In this document: piece by piece, positions 25,337 through 33,474 of the stretch
How positions within the stretch are numbered: position 1 is the stretch's first letter
Layout of the letters: each line of letters starts with the position of its first letter
Assembly: GCF_028736925.1 (NCBI RefSeq)
Contig: NZ_JAQZAT010000021.1
Location: 1 to 64,000, forward strand
Source of the DNA: Flavivirga sp. 57AJ16
GTDB taxonomy: Bacteria; Bacteroidota; Bacteroidia; Flavobacteriales; Flavobacteriaceae
DNA: 64,000 bases
Direction: 5' to 3'
Program-made: the position numbers and the translations under genes
The notes under the pieces: model-generated
The model's input: only the letters and a program-made list of their open reading frames with translations
What the model was told of the DNA's origin: nothing
Databases searched by the model: none

Positions 25337-28081
25337 TTATTTAAACGTATACTTTAAGCTCAAGCTTAATAAACTTCCTTTTTTATATGAGCTTACAACT
25401 TCGTTTGTCTCAACACTTGTGTTAATGTCTCTAATTAACTGTGTTTGTTCTATATCTGGATTAAGAAGGTTTCTTCCAATAAATTTTAATAATAAATGGT
25501 CTGTTATTTTTTTACTAACAACCAAATCCATAGTAAAGAATCCTTTTTCTATAATTTCATCATTATAAAGAGTATTGCTATTAGCAAAATCTTCAGGAGA
25601 CCCTAATGCAAATATTTTGTCTGATGAATAATTGCCAGTTATGGTAGCAATAAATTCTTTTTCTTTTTGATTGTTGTATCCTAATGATCCATTTAAGATT
25701 AAATCTGAAGCGCCTTGTAAATCGGATTCTGTAATATTTTTATATTGAAACTCTTCTAATAAATCTTGATTAAACCACATTTTAGTTATGTTGGCATTAA
25801 AGTTAAGGATGGGTTTTTCTTCCTCATTTTCAATTAAGTTTAAACGTGTTTCTAGCTCGGCACCAAAAACGTTAGCTTTTTTACCTGTATTCGAGAATTC
25901 AAAAATCCCGGCAGAGCCTCTGGTTAAAGCTAAGTTAATTGGGTTTTTTATTTGTTTGTAGAATGTCGTAGCCGAGATTAATTCTCCTTGCTTAGGGAAA
26001 AACTCCCATTTTAAATCAACATTAAAAACATCGGATTTTTCTAAATTAGGATCACCTCTTGTAACGCGACCAGTTGGCGAAACATACTCAAAAGGAGATA
26101 ACTCTTTAAATTCTGGTAGGGTTTGGGTTAAACTTGAAGCAAAACGTAAAAAGTTTTTTTCGTTTAACTCATACTTTAAATTAACACTTGGGTATATTTC
26201 GTTATACTCTTTTGCAATGGAACCAACACGCCCAACAAAGTTTGCCACATCCCATAATACATTTATTTCATCTCTTTCATATCTCACGCCAATATTTCCA
26301 GAGAATTTTTTGTTTAGACCAAAATCTAGGTTGGCAAAACCAGACATAATAGCTAGGTCTGCATCATATCTATCAGGATCACTTTCTCTTAAAACTAAGC
26401 CATTGTTAAAGTTAGCTTCAGTAAAAGTGATTGAAAAATCATCTACAGATGGAACTTGAAAATCTCTAGCTCTAACACCAATAAATAAAGAACTAAATAC
26501 TCTTTCTTTTTTACGGATATTAACACCTACATTAAGCTTGAAGGGTTTTTTCTCATCTTCATCTAATTTTCCAAAACTTATCTCGTCTTTTAGATAGGCG
26601 TTATATTCAGTATCTTCAATTTTTTGGCTAGACTTTCTTTGTTGAAAATCACCAACATGAGCATATTGAACCGTATTGGCATCTAAAATGTTTGCTTCGT
26701 TTCTAATCCTGTTAGGTTCTTCAGCTAATACAAAATTATAGCCAACTGCCCAATTTAATGCATTGTTTTCACTTATTTTATGATCCCCAATTATTTGATT
26801 AACGAGCAGCCTGGTTTGTTTGAAATTTTGGTCTCTTACAAAGGCGCCGTCTTCTTGAGGGTCTTGATCGAAAACATAGCCTAAACCATTTCTACCTTGC
26901 TCATAAACATTATCTGTACTTTTATTAACGGATAAACTGCTTATTTTTATGTTATTGTTATTATCTAATTTGAGTCCTAAATTCACATATCCAGTAGAAT
27001 TTGTATTCGTTGTAAATGACTCAACATCTGTAAATTCATTGTCTAAAATATTTGACCTATAACTTCTGAAGATCCCCTCTTGATATCCAAAAGATTTTGA
27101 ATGAGAACCAGAAGCAAAGATCGATAGTTCTTTTCCGAAAACATCAAACTTATATCCACCAGATAGAGACAGGTTATAGTTTCCAGTGTTTTTTTGATTT
27201 AATGGATCCCAACTTTGTCTTGTAATTAAGTCTACAAGAGCGAATTGTTTTTTATGAAAACCAAGTGTAACGTCATTAGAAGCTACACTTCTTTTAAAAT
27301 CACCATCCAATCCTAAAACATTAGTATTATAACTTGAACCTGCACTAACAGAAAACTCCTTTTTTGAATATCCTTTTGAAGAGATGTCCACATTTCCAGA
27401 AGTTTGATCGGCATAACCAGAGGTAGTATAAGTTTTACTTATTCCAACATTTTCGATCATATTGGTTGAAAATAAGTTTAGATTGATATTTTTATTATCA
27501 ACGTTATCAGATGGTATCGGTAAGCCATTCATTGTAGTAGATAAATATCTATCCCCTAAACCTCTTATGTATATTTCTCCAGTTCCTTCACTTTGTGTAA
27601 CTCCAGAAATTTTAGTTGTTGCTGTTGCGGCATTAGAAACTCCAATTTTGCTTAATCTTTCAGCTCCAATACTTTCTTTAATAACAACAGCTTTCTTTTG
27701 TTCTATTAAAAGCGCCGTTTCACTGTCTCGTTTAGTCGTTGTAGTAATCACAATTTCACTTAAAGCTGCCGCACTGGCACCCATAGGTACATTTACTTCG
27801 GTGACCTTACCTGCAACTACCTGTACATTTATTTCTTGGGTTTCATATCCAACAAAACTAAAAATTAATGTATAAGCTCCAGGACTTAAGGCTTCCAGCA
27901 TATAATGACCATCAAAGTCTGAGGTTGTACCTTTGGTAGTCCCTTTTATTATTATATTAGCAAAGGCTAAAGGCTCATTGTTATACTCTTTATCTGTTAG
28001 CTTTCCAACCACAGAACCAGTACTTTGAGCATGCGAAAATGTAGCAGTAAGTACTGCTAATAATACTAAAATTTTTTTCAT
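25337..28081 (-). CDS. TonB-dependent outer membrane receptor
   Basis: The 914-residue protein has a signal peptide (MKKILVLLAVLTATFSHAQ), a CarboxypepD_reg-like domain (~22-108: SVVGKLTDKEYNNEPLAFANIIIKG), a plug with the TonB-box-side EIVITTTTKR and IYIRGLGDRYLSTTMNGLPIPS, and a beta-barrel ending in SLSLKYTFK (aromatic last residue). No SusD gene follows; the partner appears to be the beta-helix lipoprotein. The promoter carries five 11-bp repeats, so expression is likely switched by an OmpR/PhoB-type regulator, with phosphate starvation one plausible signal. Substrate not identifiable. Confidence 0.88.
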   Translation of the reverse strand: MKKILVLLAVLTATFSHAQSTGSVVGKLTDKEYNNEPLAFANIIIKGTTKGTTSDFDGHYMLEALSPGAYTLIFSFVGYETQEINVQVVAGKVTEVNVPMGASAAALSEIVITTTTKRDSETALLIEQKKAVVIKESIGAERLSKIGVSNAATATTKISGVTQSEGTGEIYIRGLGDRYLSTTMNGLPIPSDNVDNKNINLNLFSTNMIENVGISKTYTTSGYADQTSGNVDISSKGYSKKEFSVSAGSSYNTNVLGLDGDFKRSVASNDVTLGFHKKQFALVDLITRQSWDPLNQKNTGNYNLSLSGGYKFDVFGKELSIFASGSHSKSFGYQEGIFRSYRSNILDNEFTDVESFTTNTNSTGYVNLGLKLDNNNNIKISSLSVNKSTDNVYEQGRNGLGYVFDQDPQEDGAFVRDQNFKQTRLLVNQIIGDHKISENNALNWAVGYNFVLAEEPNRIRNEANILDANTVQYAHVGDFQQRKSSQKIEDTEYNAYLKDEISFGKLDEDEKKPFKLNVGVNIRKKERVFSSLFIGVRARDFQVPSVDDFSITFTEANFNNGLVLRESDPDRYDADLAIMSGFANLDFGLNKKFSGNIGVRYERDEINVLWDVANFVGRVGSIAKEYNEIYPSVNLKYELNEKNFLRFASSLTQTLPEFKELSPFEYVSPTGRVTRGDPNLEKSDVFNVDLKWEFFPKQGELISATTFYKQIKNPINLALTRGSAGIFEFSNTGKKANVFGAELETRLNLIENEEEKPILNFNANITKMWFNQDLLEEFQYKNITESDLQGASDLILNGSLGYNNQKEKEFIATITGNYSSDKIFALGSPEDFANSNTLYNDEIIEKGFFTMDLVVSKKITDHLLLKFIGRNLLNPDIEQTQLIRDINTSVETNEVVSSYKKGSLLSLSLKYTFK

Positions 28082-28102
28082 TATTTCATTTGATTTCTAG
28101 CT

Positions 28103-28187
28103 GCAAAGAACGGTAGGTTATGTAAAGACTATGTTACCTTTAGATTAAACAACAGTAACTAAAGGGTTATCTAAATGTTACCTGAAA
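28103..28187 (-). promoter_or_regulatory. Promoter with five phased 11-bp repeats (TonB receptor gene)
   Basis: The -7-like box TTCTTTGC lies at 28110-28103 (minus strand). 23 bp upstream starts a run of five 11-mers, read on the plus strand as GTTACCTTTAG, ATTAAACAACA, GTAACTAAAGG, GTTATCTAAAT, GTTACCTGAAA (28133-28187). Eleven-bp direct repeats at the -33 position are the hallmark of OmpR/PhoB-family activators. Confidence 0.7.
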
Positions 28188-28603
28188 CGGGTCTGTTTTT
28201 TAATTTGTAAACAATAAGTTAACATTGAAAATACTTTAAAAAGAAGTTTTTTTATAAACCATAAAAGGTAGGTTATTAACCAAAGGTCTATATAGATGTT
28301 TTGTCTCCTTTTGTGTTAACTATAGTGAGTACACAAATATTGCATAATAAAAGATCGGACGCGAATGGTGCAAATCCAAGCGAATCCAATACTTTATAGT
28401 ATAGATTGGACTTAGTATGAACATAAATCCCTGACCTATATAGGCTTGAAACCTATCAATAGACAGAATGATTAGTGAAAATTTGTGGTATTCGTGTCTT
28501 TTTTAAAGATGCGTACACGTGGTAGTTGTATTAAAGGGAAGTTGGAAAACAACAAGGATTTAAATAATTAGCGTATGCCTTTTGAGCAATTTTTTACACT
28601 TAA
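28188..28603. other. Intergenic stretch without a gene
   Basis: A+T-rich spacer between the orphan receptor domain gene and the receptor promoter. It has isolated GTTAAC sites (near 28218 and 28316) that could be further weak repeat units. The segment around 28470-28505 (AAAATTTGTGGTATTCGTGTCTTT) looks like a dispersed flavobacterial repeat. No coding frame or RNA is evident, and no leftover of the missing receptor body. Confidence 0.5.
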
Positions 28604-28990
28604 TTAATTTAACCGAGAAGCTGTTTTGTTGTTTTTCTCGCTAGTATTAGCAATTGAAGCGAGTTCAAGTAAAGAGACTGTGCTTGCGCCTAAAGACGTT
28701 TTGATAAACTTAGATGCTCCAGACACCACTTTTACTTTCAGTTCTTTAGTTTCGTAACCTGCAAAACTGCATACTAGGGTATAGTCTCCATCTTCTAAAT
28801 TTTCAATAACAAATAACCCCGTTTGGTCTGTGGTCGATTTTATAGAAGTTCCTTTAATAGAGACATCAGCAAAGACTAAAGGATTGTTGTCAAACTCTTG
28901 ATCTGTTAATTTACCAGTTATTAAACCTGTGTTTTGTGAAAAACAAAAAGAAGCAAAAAGAAGGATAAAAAAAGTGATTAACTGTTTCAT
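28604..28990 (-). CDS. Orphan receptor N-domain (signal peptide + CarboxypepD_reg-like)
   Basis: The 128 residues have a signal peptide (MKQLITFFILLFASFCFSQ) and one beta-sandwich domain closely similar to the N-terminus of the receptor at 25337: GLITGKLTDQEFDNNPLVFADVSIKG against SVVGKLTDKEYNNEPLAFANIIIKG, and SFAGYETKELKVKVVSG against SFVGYETQEINVQVVAG. It stops where the receptor's plug would begin. Either it is the trimmed remains of a duplicated receptor or a free periplasmic domain. Its promoter is the same type as the receptor's and the frame is clean, so it is probably still expressed. Confidence 0.72.
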   Translation of the reverse strand: MKQLITFFILLFASFCFSQNTGLITGKLTDQEFDNNPLVFADVSIKGTSIKSTTDQTGLFVIENLEDGDYTLVCSFAGYETKELKVKVVSGASKFIKTSLGASTVSLLELASIANTSEKNNKTASRLN

Positions 28991-29012
28991 GGGTTTATGT
29001 AAAATAACACAT

Positions 29013-29097
29013 GCAAAGAACCAATTTTTGAGTCAACCGTATGTTACCTAATTATTAAAGAACAGTGATTAAAATGTTATCTTAATGTTATCAAATT
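29013..29097 (-). promoter_or_regulatory. Promoter with five phased 11-bp repeats (orphan N-domain gene)
   Basis: TTCTTTGC at 29020-29013 (minus strand); 23 bp upstream five 11-mers read on the plus strand as GTTACCTAATT, ATTAAAGAACA, GTGATTAAAAT, GTTATCTTAAT, GTTATCAAATT (29043-29097). Unit order matches the 28133 array position by position. The far end lies 57 bp from the divergent dgt start. Confidence 0.7.
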
Positions 29098-29153
29098 TTT
29101 GAGGGCCAATTATTATCGAATTTAATTATCTTGCTTGTTCTTAAAAATATAAA

Positions 29154-30494
29154 ATGAACTGGGAACAATTATTATCCTTAAAGCGCTTTGGCGACACAAA
29201 TAAACGTATACGAAAAGAACAAGATGAAACCCGTTTGGGGTTTGAGGTAGATTATGATCGGGTTATTTTTTCTTCAGAATTTAGAAGCCTACAAGATAAA
29301 ACACAGGTGATCCCTTTATCGCAAACCGATTTTGTGCATACCAGATTAACGCATAGTTTGGAAGTAAGTGTGGTGGGGCGTTCTTTAGGACGGTTAGTTG
29401 GTAAGAAACTATTAGAAAAACACCCCCATTTGTATAGTGTACATGGATACCAAGCCAACGATTTTGGAGCGATTGTTGCCGCAGCTGCTTTAGCGCACGA
29501 TATTGGAAACCCGCCCTTTGGGCATTCTGGAGAAAAGGCGATTGGGGAGTTTTTTAAAACAGGAAACGGAAAACAGTTTAAAGATCAATTGACCGAAAAG
29601 GAATATCAGGACTTATGCGATTTTGAAGGGAATGCCAATGGCTTCAAGATTTTAACCGAGAGCAGAGCGGGGCGTGATGGCGGCTTACGGTTGAGTTATG
29701 CGACTTTAGGAGCCTTTATAAAATACCCTAAAGAGTCTTTGCCTAAAAAACCAACAAAACATATTGCCGATAAAAAGTATGGCTTTTTTCAAAGTGAAAA
29801 AGAAGCGTTTGTGGATGTAGCCAATGAATTAGGTTTGTTAAAAAGAGGAGAAAAAGATATTAGTTTCTCTCGACATCCGCTTACTTTTTTGGTAGAAGCT
29901 GCAGATGATATTTGCTATACGATCATCGATTTTGAAGATGGTATTAATCTGGGGTTGATTCAAGAAGAATTCGCGCTTGAATATTTATCGAAAATTATTA
30001 GGAACACTATTAGACCCGAAAACTATTATGCCCTTTCAACCAAAGAAGATCGTGTGGGTTATTTACGAGCGCTCGCTATAGGATCACTTATAAGCGAAGC
30101 TGTGGATGTTTTTATGGCAAATGAAGAAGCTATTTTAAATGGTGAGTTTGATTGTGCGTTGTTGGATAAAAGTAAATACGAAGCCCAAATAAACGATATT
30201 ATTAAAATAAGTGTTGAAAACATATACCAATCTACCGAAGTTGTCGATAAAGAAATTGCGGGTTATGGGGTGATCAACACCTTATTAAATACCTATACTA
30301 GTGCCATAAATAATGGATTCAATAACACTACTTCTAATTATGATAAGCTCATTTTAAAAGGTTTGCCAAAAACTATAAAAACAGATACACCTAGTTTATA
30401 TCAACGTTTAATGAGTGTATGTTACCATGTGTCGCTGCTGTCTGACAGTAAAGCTATTCTCGATTATAAAAAGATAAAGGGGATGGAAATTTAA
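29154..30494 (+). CDS. dgt: dGTP triphosphohydrolase
   Basis: An HD-domain enzyme of 446 residues that cuts dGTP to deoxyguanosine and tripolyphosphate, controlling dNTP pools. The HD metal ligands are visible: RLTHSLEVS (His), AAALAHDIGNPPFGHSGE (His-Asp) and EAADDICYTIIDFEDG (distal Asp). The N-terminus DEQ..R-type RSLQDKTQVIP is typical of the Dgt family. Length is in range for the shorter (Bacteroidota) Dgt. Single gene, ATG at 29154 well placed. Confidence 0.93.
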   Translation: MNWEQLLSLKRFGDTNKRIRKEQDETRLGFEVDYDRVIFSSEFRSLQDKTQVIPLSQTDFVHTRLTHSLEVSVVGRSLGRLVGKKLLEKHPHLYSVHGYQANDFGAIVAAAALAHDIGNPPFGHSGEKAIGEFFKTGNGKQFKDQLTEKEYQDLCDFEGNANGFKILTESRAGRDGGLRLSYATLGAFIKYPKESLPKKPTKHIADKKYGFFQSEKEAFVDVANELGLLKRGEKDISFSRHPLTFLVEAADDICYTIIDFEDGINLGLIQEEFALEYLSKIIRNTIRPENYYALSTKEDRVGYLRALAIGSLISEAVDVFMANEEAILNGEFDCALLDKSKYEAQINDIIKISVENIYQSTEVVDKEIAGYGVINTLLNTYTSAINNGFNNTTSNYDKLILKGLPKTIKTDTPSLYQRLMSVCYHVSLLSDSKAILDYKKIKGMEI

Positions 30495-30527
30495 AAACAT
30501 GCCGCATCAATGCCTAATGCAAGGCTT

Positions 30528-30559
30528 AGACCTGTCAGGTTTTAAAACCTGACAGGTCT
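30528..30559. repeat. Perfect 32-bp palindrome
   Basis: AGACCTGTCAGGTTTT followed directly by its exact reverse complement. It lies 33 bp after dgt and may act as its terminator; GACCTGTCAGG-type palindromes are dispersed in flavobacterial genomes. The rest of 30495-30765 shows nothing further. Confidence 0.8.
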
Positions 30560-30765
30560 GGGCAAAAAGTTATTGGTTATATCATACATTATTTTTGTCA
30601 TGTACTTATGTAAACGTTAAAAAAGATTTTTCTGTTTAAATCAAACCAAAAACAACCGATCATTTTTAGTTTATAGTTATTATATAATTAAAATCCACTT
30701 TGATTTATTGATTTTGAACGATTGAATAAGTTATGAACGAAACTAGAGGGTTTTACAAAAAAACA

Positions 30766-32538
30766 TCAGTCTGCAAAACTTGCCTTAAAAAAAGCTGTTA
30801 AACTTTTAGGATCTAATCCAATTAGTTTTTGAAGTTCATCTACTTTACCGTGTTCTATAAAATGATCAGGAATACCAAGCGTTTTAATAGTGTTTTTATA
30901 ATTGTGAGCCGAAGCAAATTCTAAAATGGCAGATCCAAATCCACCCTTAACTGCATGATCTTCAATCGTAATAACAGTGTTGTATTTCTTTAATATCGCA
31001 TGAAGCAAAATCTCATCCAAAGGTTTTATAAAGCGCATATCGTAATGTGCTATTTCTTTTGTGTTGCTCAGTTCTTCAATAGCTTCAGTAACATTTCTGG
31101 CAATGGCCCCAACACTTAAAACGGCCATGTTGCTTCCTTTTTTTAGTTGAATACCTTGGCCTATCTCTATTCTTGAAAAGGGTTGCTTCCAATCAATAGT
31201 AACGCCACGCCCACGAGGATAACGAATGGCTATAGGTTGCTCTAAACCCAACTGTACAGTATACATCATGTTACGTAACTCGATTTCATTTCTTGGAGAA
31301 AAGATAATAAGATTTGGAATGCATCTTAAATATGATAGATCATAAACACCGTGATGTGTAGCACCATCCTCTCCAACCAATCCAGCACGATCCAAACAAA
31401 AAATAACAGGTAGTTTTTGAAGGGCGACATCATGTATAACCTGATCGTAAGCACGCTGTAAAAAAGTGGAGTAAATATTACAAAAAGGGATGAGGCCCTG
31501 TGTTGCCATGCCAGCAGCCAATGTAACGGCATGCTGTTCTGCGATGCCAACATCGAAAGCGCGTTCAGGAACTTCAGCCATCATATATTTTAATGAGCTT
31601 CCAGTGGGCATGGCTGGTGTAATACCAACAATGTTTTTATTTTGTTTCGCTAATTCGACGATGGTATGTCCAAATACATCTTGATATTTGGGAGGTTGGA
31701 TGGTTTCGGACTTTACAATTAAATCGCCCGTATGTGCATTAAATTTTCCTGGAGCATGGTATTTAACCTGATCTTCTTCAGCCTGCTTTAAACCTTTGCC
31801 CTTTGTAGTGATGATATGTAAAAATTTAGGGCCTTTAATCGTTTTTAAACGCTCCAATTCCGCAATAATAATATGTATATCATGGCCGTCTATAGGTCCC
31901 GAATAATCAAAGTTTAAAGCCTCAAAAATATTGTCTTGTTTTTGAGTGCCTTTTTTAACATTGGTTAAATATTGCTTTAAAGCACCAACGCTTGGATCGA
32001 TACCAATGGCATTATCATTTAAAATAACCAGTAAATTGGCATTGGTGACCCCTGCATGATTTAAGCCTTCAAATGCCATGCCACTGGCTATGGAAGCATC
32101 GCCAATAACAGCGATGTGCTGTTTTTTGGTATCTCCTTTTAATTGAGAGGCAATGGCCATACCCAGTGCTGCAGAAATGGATGTTGAGGAGTGCCCAACC
32201 CCAAAAGTATCATAGTCACTTTCTTCTCGTTTTGGGAAACCGCTTAACCCACCAACTTGCCTATTGGTATGAAATATGTCTTTCCTACCGGTTAGGATCT
32301 TATGTCCGTAGGCCTGGTGCCCTACATCCCAAATAAGTTGGTCTTCGGGCGTATTGAAAATATAGTGCAGTGCAATAGTTAATTCCACAACGCCTAAACT
32401 AGCTCCTAAATGCCCTTCTTTGGTGGCAACGATATTAATTATGAATGCACGTAACTCTTGAGCAAGTTTGGGCAGGTCTTCTTGTTTTAAAAGACGGAGT
32501 TCTTTAGGGGAGTTAACGGTATCTAAAAGTTTTTGCAT
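30766..32538 (-). CDS. dxs: 1-deoxy-D-xylulose-5-phosphate synthase
   Basis: DXS joins pyruvate and glyceraldehyde 3-phosphate in a thiamine-diphosphate reaction, the entry step of the MEP isoprenoid pathway. Visible are WDVGHQAYGHKILTGR, the ThDP motif GDASIASGMAFEGLNHAG...NDN, the transketolase central domain with DRAGLVGEDGATHHGVYD, and the C-terminal TKEIAHYDMRFIKPLDE. At 590 residues it is slightly shorter than the E. coli enzyme (620). It would feed the polyprenyl synthase at 51718. It is divergent from tadA. Confidence 0.95.
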   Translation of the reverse strand: MQKLLDTVNSPKELRLLKQEDLPKLAQELRAFIINIVATKEGHLGASLGVVELTIALHYIFNTPEDQLIWDVGHQAYGHKILTGRKDIFHTNRQVGGLSGFPKREESDYDTFGVGHSSTSISAALGMAIASQLKGDTKKQHIAVIGDASIASGMAFEGLNHAGVTNANLLVILNDNAIGIDPSVGALKQYLTNVKKGTQKQDNIFEALNFDYSGPIDGHDIHIIIAELERLKTIKGPKFLHIITTKGKGLKQAEEDQVKYHAPGKFNAHTGDLIVKSETIQPPKYQDVFGHTIVELAKQNKNIVGITPAMPTGSSLKYMMAEVPERAFDVGIAEQHAVTLAAGMATQGLIPFCNIYSTFLQRAYDQVIHDVALQKLPVIFCLDRAGLVGEDGATHHGVYDLSYLRCIPNLIIFSPRNEIELRNMMYTVQLGLEQPIAIRYPRGRGVTIDWKQPFSRIEIGQGIQLKKGSNMAVLSVGAIARNVTEAIEELSNTKEIAHYDMRFIKPLDEILLHAILKKYNTVITIEDHAVKGGFGSAILEFASAHNYKNTIKTLGIPDHFIEHGKVDELQKLIGLDPKSLTAFFKASFAD

Positions 32539-32634
32539 GCGACTACAAATGTACTGAAGTGGTTTAAATTTTTTTTCACTTCAATTTAAAAAGTTTAAAC
32601 CGCTTCACCATTTTGAATTTGTATTTTTGCTTTT

Positions 32635-33084
32635 ATGATTGAACCTTTTGATGATACATACTTTATGAAAAAAGCACTTCAGGAAGCAGAAGCTGCTTAT
32701 GAAAAAGGAGAGATTCCTGTGGGGGCTGTTATCGTTATCGATAATAAAATAATAGCCAGAGGACATAATTTAACGGAAACGTTGACCGATGTTACGGCGC
32801 ATGCCGAAATGCAAGCGATTACAGCGGCGGCTAATTTTTTAGGAGGGAAGTATCTAAAAAAATGTACGCTGTATGTTACCTTGGAGCCTTGCCAGATGTG
32901 TGCGGGCGCTTTGTATTGGAGCCAGATTTCCCATATTGTTTATGGTGCTAGGGACCAGAAACGTGGTTGCATAACGTTAAATACAAAATTGCACCCTAAA
33001 ACTGTTATAAAAGGAGGGGTCATGGCTGATGAAGCTTCGGAATTAATGAAGCGGTTTTTTATTGAAAAACGGAATTTAAATTAA
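32635..33084 (+). CDS. tadA: tRNA adenosine(34) deaminase
   Basis: TadA converts adenosine 34 of tRNA-Arg(ACG) to inosine. The 149 residues show the zinc site HAE (His56, Glu58 in THAEMQAI frame AHAEM) and PCQMC (Cys86, Cys89), with the family's EIPVGAVIV and YGARDQKRG. Start at the ATG at 32635 gives the usual N-terminal helix. Guanine or cytosine deaminases are less likely given the MKRFF C-terminal helix. Divergent from dxs. Confidence 0.93.
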   Translation: MIEPFDDTYFMKKALQEAEAAYEKGEIPVGAVIVIDNKIIARGHNLTETLTDVTAHAEMQAITAAANFLGGKYLKKCTLYVTLEPCQMCAGALYWSQISHIVYGARDQKRGCITLNTKLHPKTVIKGGVMADEASELMKRFFIEKRNLN

Positions 33085-33182
33085 AATATGAATTTACTCA
33101 AATTGTTACGCAGAGATTCACGGAGTTAAAATAAAGATTCACAGAGTTTTATATAAGGGTCGAAAGCTGAGACTGAACACTG

Positions 33183-33413
33183 CTAACTTTCTTTTTCACG
33201 CTCGCGCATTTTATCCAAGTTCTCTTTGGTAAGCATGTAGTCTTTAACATTTTTATCTTTCCAGCGGTAATAAGAAAATAAAGGGAACACAATAAAAAAT
33301 AATCCGGCAACACCAAAACCGATTAATTTTTGCGACCACTCATTTTCTAAAAAATAACCCGTTGCTATACTTCCTAAAGCAGCTAAAAAGAAAAGAAGAA
33401 TAAGGTATTTCAT
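33183..33413 (-). CDS. Small two-helix membrane protein
   Basis: 76 residues with two hydrophobic segments (LILLFFLAALGSIATGYF and LIGFGVAGLFFIVFPLFSYY) and a charged C-terminal tail (KENLDKMREREKES) that should be cytoplasmic. No family name can be given with confidence; such short proteins are frequent next to transporters in flavobacteria. It lies 61 bp after the ClC gene on the same strand. The 98 bp between it and tadA contain a direct repeat (AGATTCAC(G/A)GAGTT). Confidence 0.65.
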   Translation of the reverse strand: MKYLILLFFLAALGSIATGYFLENEWSQKLIGFGVAGLFFIVFPLFSYYRWKDKNVKDYMLTKENLDKMREREKES

Positions 33414-33474
33414 GAAAACATTGAGTTTGAGTGCGATAATTAATATTCAAATTGGTATAAATAACCCTTAGGAT

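Noticed and set aside
30528-30559. CRISPR-like or recombination site at the 32-bp palindrome
   Set aside because: Single copy in the window, no spacers or cas genes; better seen as a dispersed palindrome and terminator.
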